Below are positions 4,798 through 6,702 of a DNA stretch of 6,702 bases, piece after piece. The position numbers were made by a program, and so were the translations under genes. Location of the stretch: positions 1-6,702 of the forward strand of contig CAMODS010000072.1 in NCBI GenBank assembly GCA_946611525.1, read 5' to 3'. How positions within the stretch are numbered: position 1 is the first letter of the stretch; each line of letters opens with the position of its first letter. Origin of the DNA: an uncultured Lachnospiraceae bacterium. GTDB taxonomy: Bacteria; Bacillota; Clostridia; Lachnospirales; Lachnospiraceae. The notes under the pieces were generated by a model. The model searched no databases. It saw nothing but the letters and a program-made list of their open reading frames with translations, and was not told the origin of the DNA.

Positions 4798-6609
4798 ATG
4801 AGTTACGATCTTTCACATATCAGAAATTTTTGCATAGTTGCCCATATCGACCACGGCAAGTCAACCCTTGCGGACAGGATCATAGAGCGCACAGGTCTTC
4901 TGACCTCCCGTGAGATGACCGAGCAGGTCCTTGATAACATGGATCTGGAGCGTGAGAGGGGCATCACCATAAAATCCCAGGCTGTACGTCTTTCATACAC
5001 GGCTAAAAACGGTGAGGAATACATTTTCAACCTTATCGACACACCGGGTCACGTGGACTTCCACTATGAAGTATCCCGGTCCCTGGCGGCCTGTGACGGT
5101 GCCATACTGGTAGTTGATGCAGCCCAGGGCATTGAGGCTCAGACTTTGGCCAACGTATACCTGGCCTTAGACCATGATCTCGAGGTACTTCCGGTCATCA
5201 ATAAGATAGATCTGCCCTCCGCCGATCCCGAGAGGGTCATTGCGGAGATTGAGGATATCATCGGCCTGCCTGCGGAAAATGCCCCCAGGATATCCGCCAA
5301 GACCGGGGAGAACATAGAGGAGGTTTTGGAGCAGATCATCACCGAACTTCCCGCACCACAGGGGGATCCGGCCAAGCCGCTTTCAGCCCTGATTTTTGAT
5401 TCATTATATGATCCCTACAGGGGAGTGATCGTGTTTTTCCGTATTATGGACGGCTCCATCAAGCCCGGGGACCGGGTCAGGATGATGGCCACCGGTGCTG
5501 AGTTTGAAGTAGTGGAGGTGGGTTGGTTCGGAGCCGGACAGCTCATGGCCTGTGACGGTCTTTCTGCCGGCATGGTGGGATATATGACTGCTTCCATTAA
5601 AAATGTTCGTGATACCAGAGTGGGAGATACCATTACATCAGTGGATCATCCGGTGAAGGAAGCCCTGCCGGGATACCGCCCGGTCCATCCTATGGTGTAC
5701 TGCGGTCTGTATCCTGCTGACGGTGCAAAATACCCTGACCTTCGTGATGCACTTGAAAAGCTGCAGCTCAATGACGCGGCTCTTTCTTATGAGGCAGAGA
5801 CCTCTGTGGCTTTAGGCTTTGGCTTCCGCTGCGGCTTCCTGGGTCTTTTGCATCTGGACATAATAGAAGAGAGGCTGGAGCGTGAGTACGGTCTGGATCT
5901 GGTCACCACGGCACCCAGTGTTATCTACCACATCCATCTGACGGATGGCAGCATGATGGAGCTTACCAATCCCTCCAACCTGCCGGATCCCGCACGCATC
6001 GAATACATGGAGGAGCCGGTGGTGGATGCGGAGATCATGGTATCCTCTGATTATATAGGAGCCATCATGGATCTGTGTCAGGAGCGTCGGGGGCAGTATG
6101 TTTCCATGGAATACATGGAGGAGACCCGCGCCCTCATCAAATATGTGCTTCCTCTAAATGAGATAATCTATGATTTCTTTGATGCGCTAAAATCCCGTTC
6201 CCGGGGTTATGCATCCTTTGATTATGAACTCAAGGGCTACCAGCGCACCGAGCTTGTGAAGCTGGACATCCTTATCAATCATGAGACGGTGGATGCCCTT
6301 TCATTTATAGTGTGTGCTGAGAATGCTTATGAGCGCGGCCGCAAGATGTGTGAGAGGCTGAAAAAAGAGATACCCCGCCATCTTTTCGAGATCCCCATCC
6401 AGGCTGCAGTTGGTACCAAGGTCATAGCCCGTGAGACCGTGAAGGCCATGCGAAAGGACGTGCTGGCCAAGTGCTATGGCGGTGATATCACCCGTAAGAA
6501 GAAGCTTCTTGAAAAGCAAAAAGAAGGTAAGAAGCGTATGCGACAGGTGGGCTCCGTGGAGATCCCCCAGGAAGCGTTTATGTCAGTGCTGAAACTGGAC
6601 GAGGATTAG
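4798..6609 (+). CDS. lepA: Elongation factor 4 (LepA), translational GTPase
   Basis: The 603-residue product is a complete LepA. GTPase motifs are all present: AHIDHGKS (15-22, G1), RGITI (54-58, G2), DTPGH (81-85, G3), NKID (135-138, G4) and SAK after residue 160 (G5). EF-G-like domains follow, including SVALGFGFRCGFLGLLHLDI and EYMEEPVVDAEIMV. The LepA-specific C-terminal domain is intact, with AVGTKVIARETVKAMRKDV, then CYGGDITRKKKLLEKQKEGKKRM, then VGSVEIPQEAFMSVLKL. The family binds ribosomes and is linked to back-translocation, stress tolerance and 30S biogenesis. The only in-frame start near the conserved N-terminus is ATG 4798; AAGGAG (4778-4783) lies 14 bases upstream, which is unusually far. 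The gene has its own promoter and is divergent from mecA. Nothing recognisable follows in the last 93 bases. Confidence 0.98.
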   Translation: MSYDLSHIRNFCIVAHIDHGKSTLADRIIERTGLLTSREMTEQVLDNMDLERERGITIKSQAVRLSYTAKNGEEYIFNLIDTPGHVDFHYEVSRSLAACDGAILVVDAAQGIEAQTLANVYLALDHDLEVLPVINKIDLPSADPERVIAEIEDIIGLPAENAPRISAKTGENIEEVLEQIITELPAPQGDPAKPLSALIFDSLYDPYRGVIVFFRIMDGSIKPGDRVRMMATGAEFEVVEVGWFGAGQLMACDGLSAGMVGYMTASIKNVRDTRVGDTITSVDHPVKEALPGYRPVHPMVYCGLYPADGAKYPDLRDALEKLQLNDAALSYEAETSVALGFGFRCGFLGLLHLDIIEERLEREYGLDLVTTAPSVIYHIHLTDGSMMELTNPSNLPDPARIEYMEEPVVDAEIMVSSDYIGAIMDLCQERRGQYVSMEYMEETRALIKYVLPLNEIIYDFFDALKSRSRGYASFDYELKGYQRTELVKLDILINHETVDALSFIVCAENAYERGRKMCERLKKEIPRHLFEIPIQAAVGTKVIARETVKAMRKDVLAKCYGGDITRKKKLLEKQKEGKKRMRQVGSVEIPQEAFMSVLKLDED

Positions 6610-6702
6610 ATTCTACGGATATCTTTATATCAGATTTCAGAAGGGGTGTATGTTTGAACGATTTAGTTTCGCACTTAGACTGTTACGAGTGACTTGATTT
6701 TT
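6610..6702 (+). other. lepA 3' flank with weak signals
   Basis: AAGGGG (6641-6646) resembles a ribosome binding site. Behind it, an ATG at 6650 opens 15 codons (stop at 6695-6697) and a better spaced TTG at 6654 opens 12 codons (stop at 6690-6692). A weak hairpin, CACTT/GAGTG (6672-6676 with 6687-6691), precedes GATTTTT at the window edge and could be a poor terminator for lepA. None of these can be called with confidence. Confidence 0.25.

Noticed and set aside
4638..4913. A 91-codon + strand open frame covering the lepA promoter and start.
   Set aside because: It contains the lepA promoter and overlaps the conserved lepA N-terminus in another frame; its protein has no recognisable features.

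Overview
The window looks like chromosomal DNA from an anaerobic Firmicute of the Clostridia, most likely a Lachnospiraceae-type bacterium. This is inferred from the HemZ-type radical SAM protein, the MecA adaptor, the CarD-like regulator and the rpsT/holA/lepA set. It is housekeeping sequence: no transposase, phage gene, CRISPR array, tRNA or rRNA was seen.

Left part (1-2455, + strand). The 3' part of a hemZ-like coproporphyrinogen dehydrogenase gene enters from the left edge and ends at 680. An extended -10 promoter at about 703-711 then starts a tight three-gene operon: a CarD-family RNA polymerase-binding protein (761-1300), a membrane-anchored zinc N-acetylmuramoyl-L-alanine amidase (1300-1959) and a PAP2-family membrane phosphatase (1952-2455). 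Both junctions overlap (TGATG, then an 8-base overlap), so translation is probably coupled. The last two products suggest a cell-wall role, peptidoglycan cleavage plus lipid-phosphate recycling, but this is inference.

Middle part (2456-4596). Ribosomal protein S20 (rpsT, 2639-2899, + strand) has its own near-consensus promoter, a leader of about 129 nt that can form competing hairpins, and a TTG start codon. It converges on holA (DNA polymerase III delta, - strand), and the two reading frames overlap by 9 bases. The clear intrinsic terminator of rpsT (2948-2990) therefore lies inside holA coding sequence. holA is the second gene of a - strand pair behind mecA, a ClpC adaptor gene.

Right part (4597-6702). 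A 201-base divergent intergenic region holds the mecA promoter (- strand) and the lepA promoter (+ strand). The mecA mRNA is predicted to begin with one arm of a perfect 8-bp inverted repeat whose other arm abuts its Shine-Dalgarno sequence. lepA, encoding elongation factor 4, is complete (4798-6609). The last 93 bases hold only a ribosome-binding-site-like motif, two very short ORFs and a weak hairpin.

No wholly new system was found. The points most worth checking are regulatory: the nested rpsT terminator, the rpsT leader and flanking repeats, and the 5'-terminal stem of mecA.
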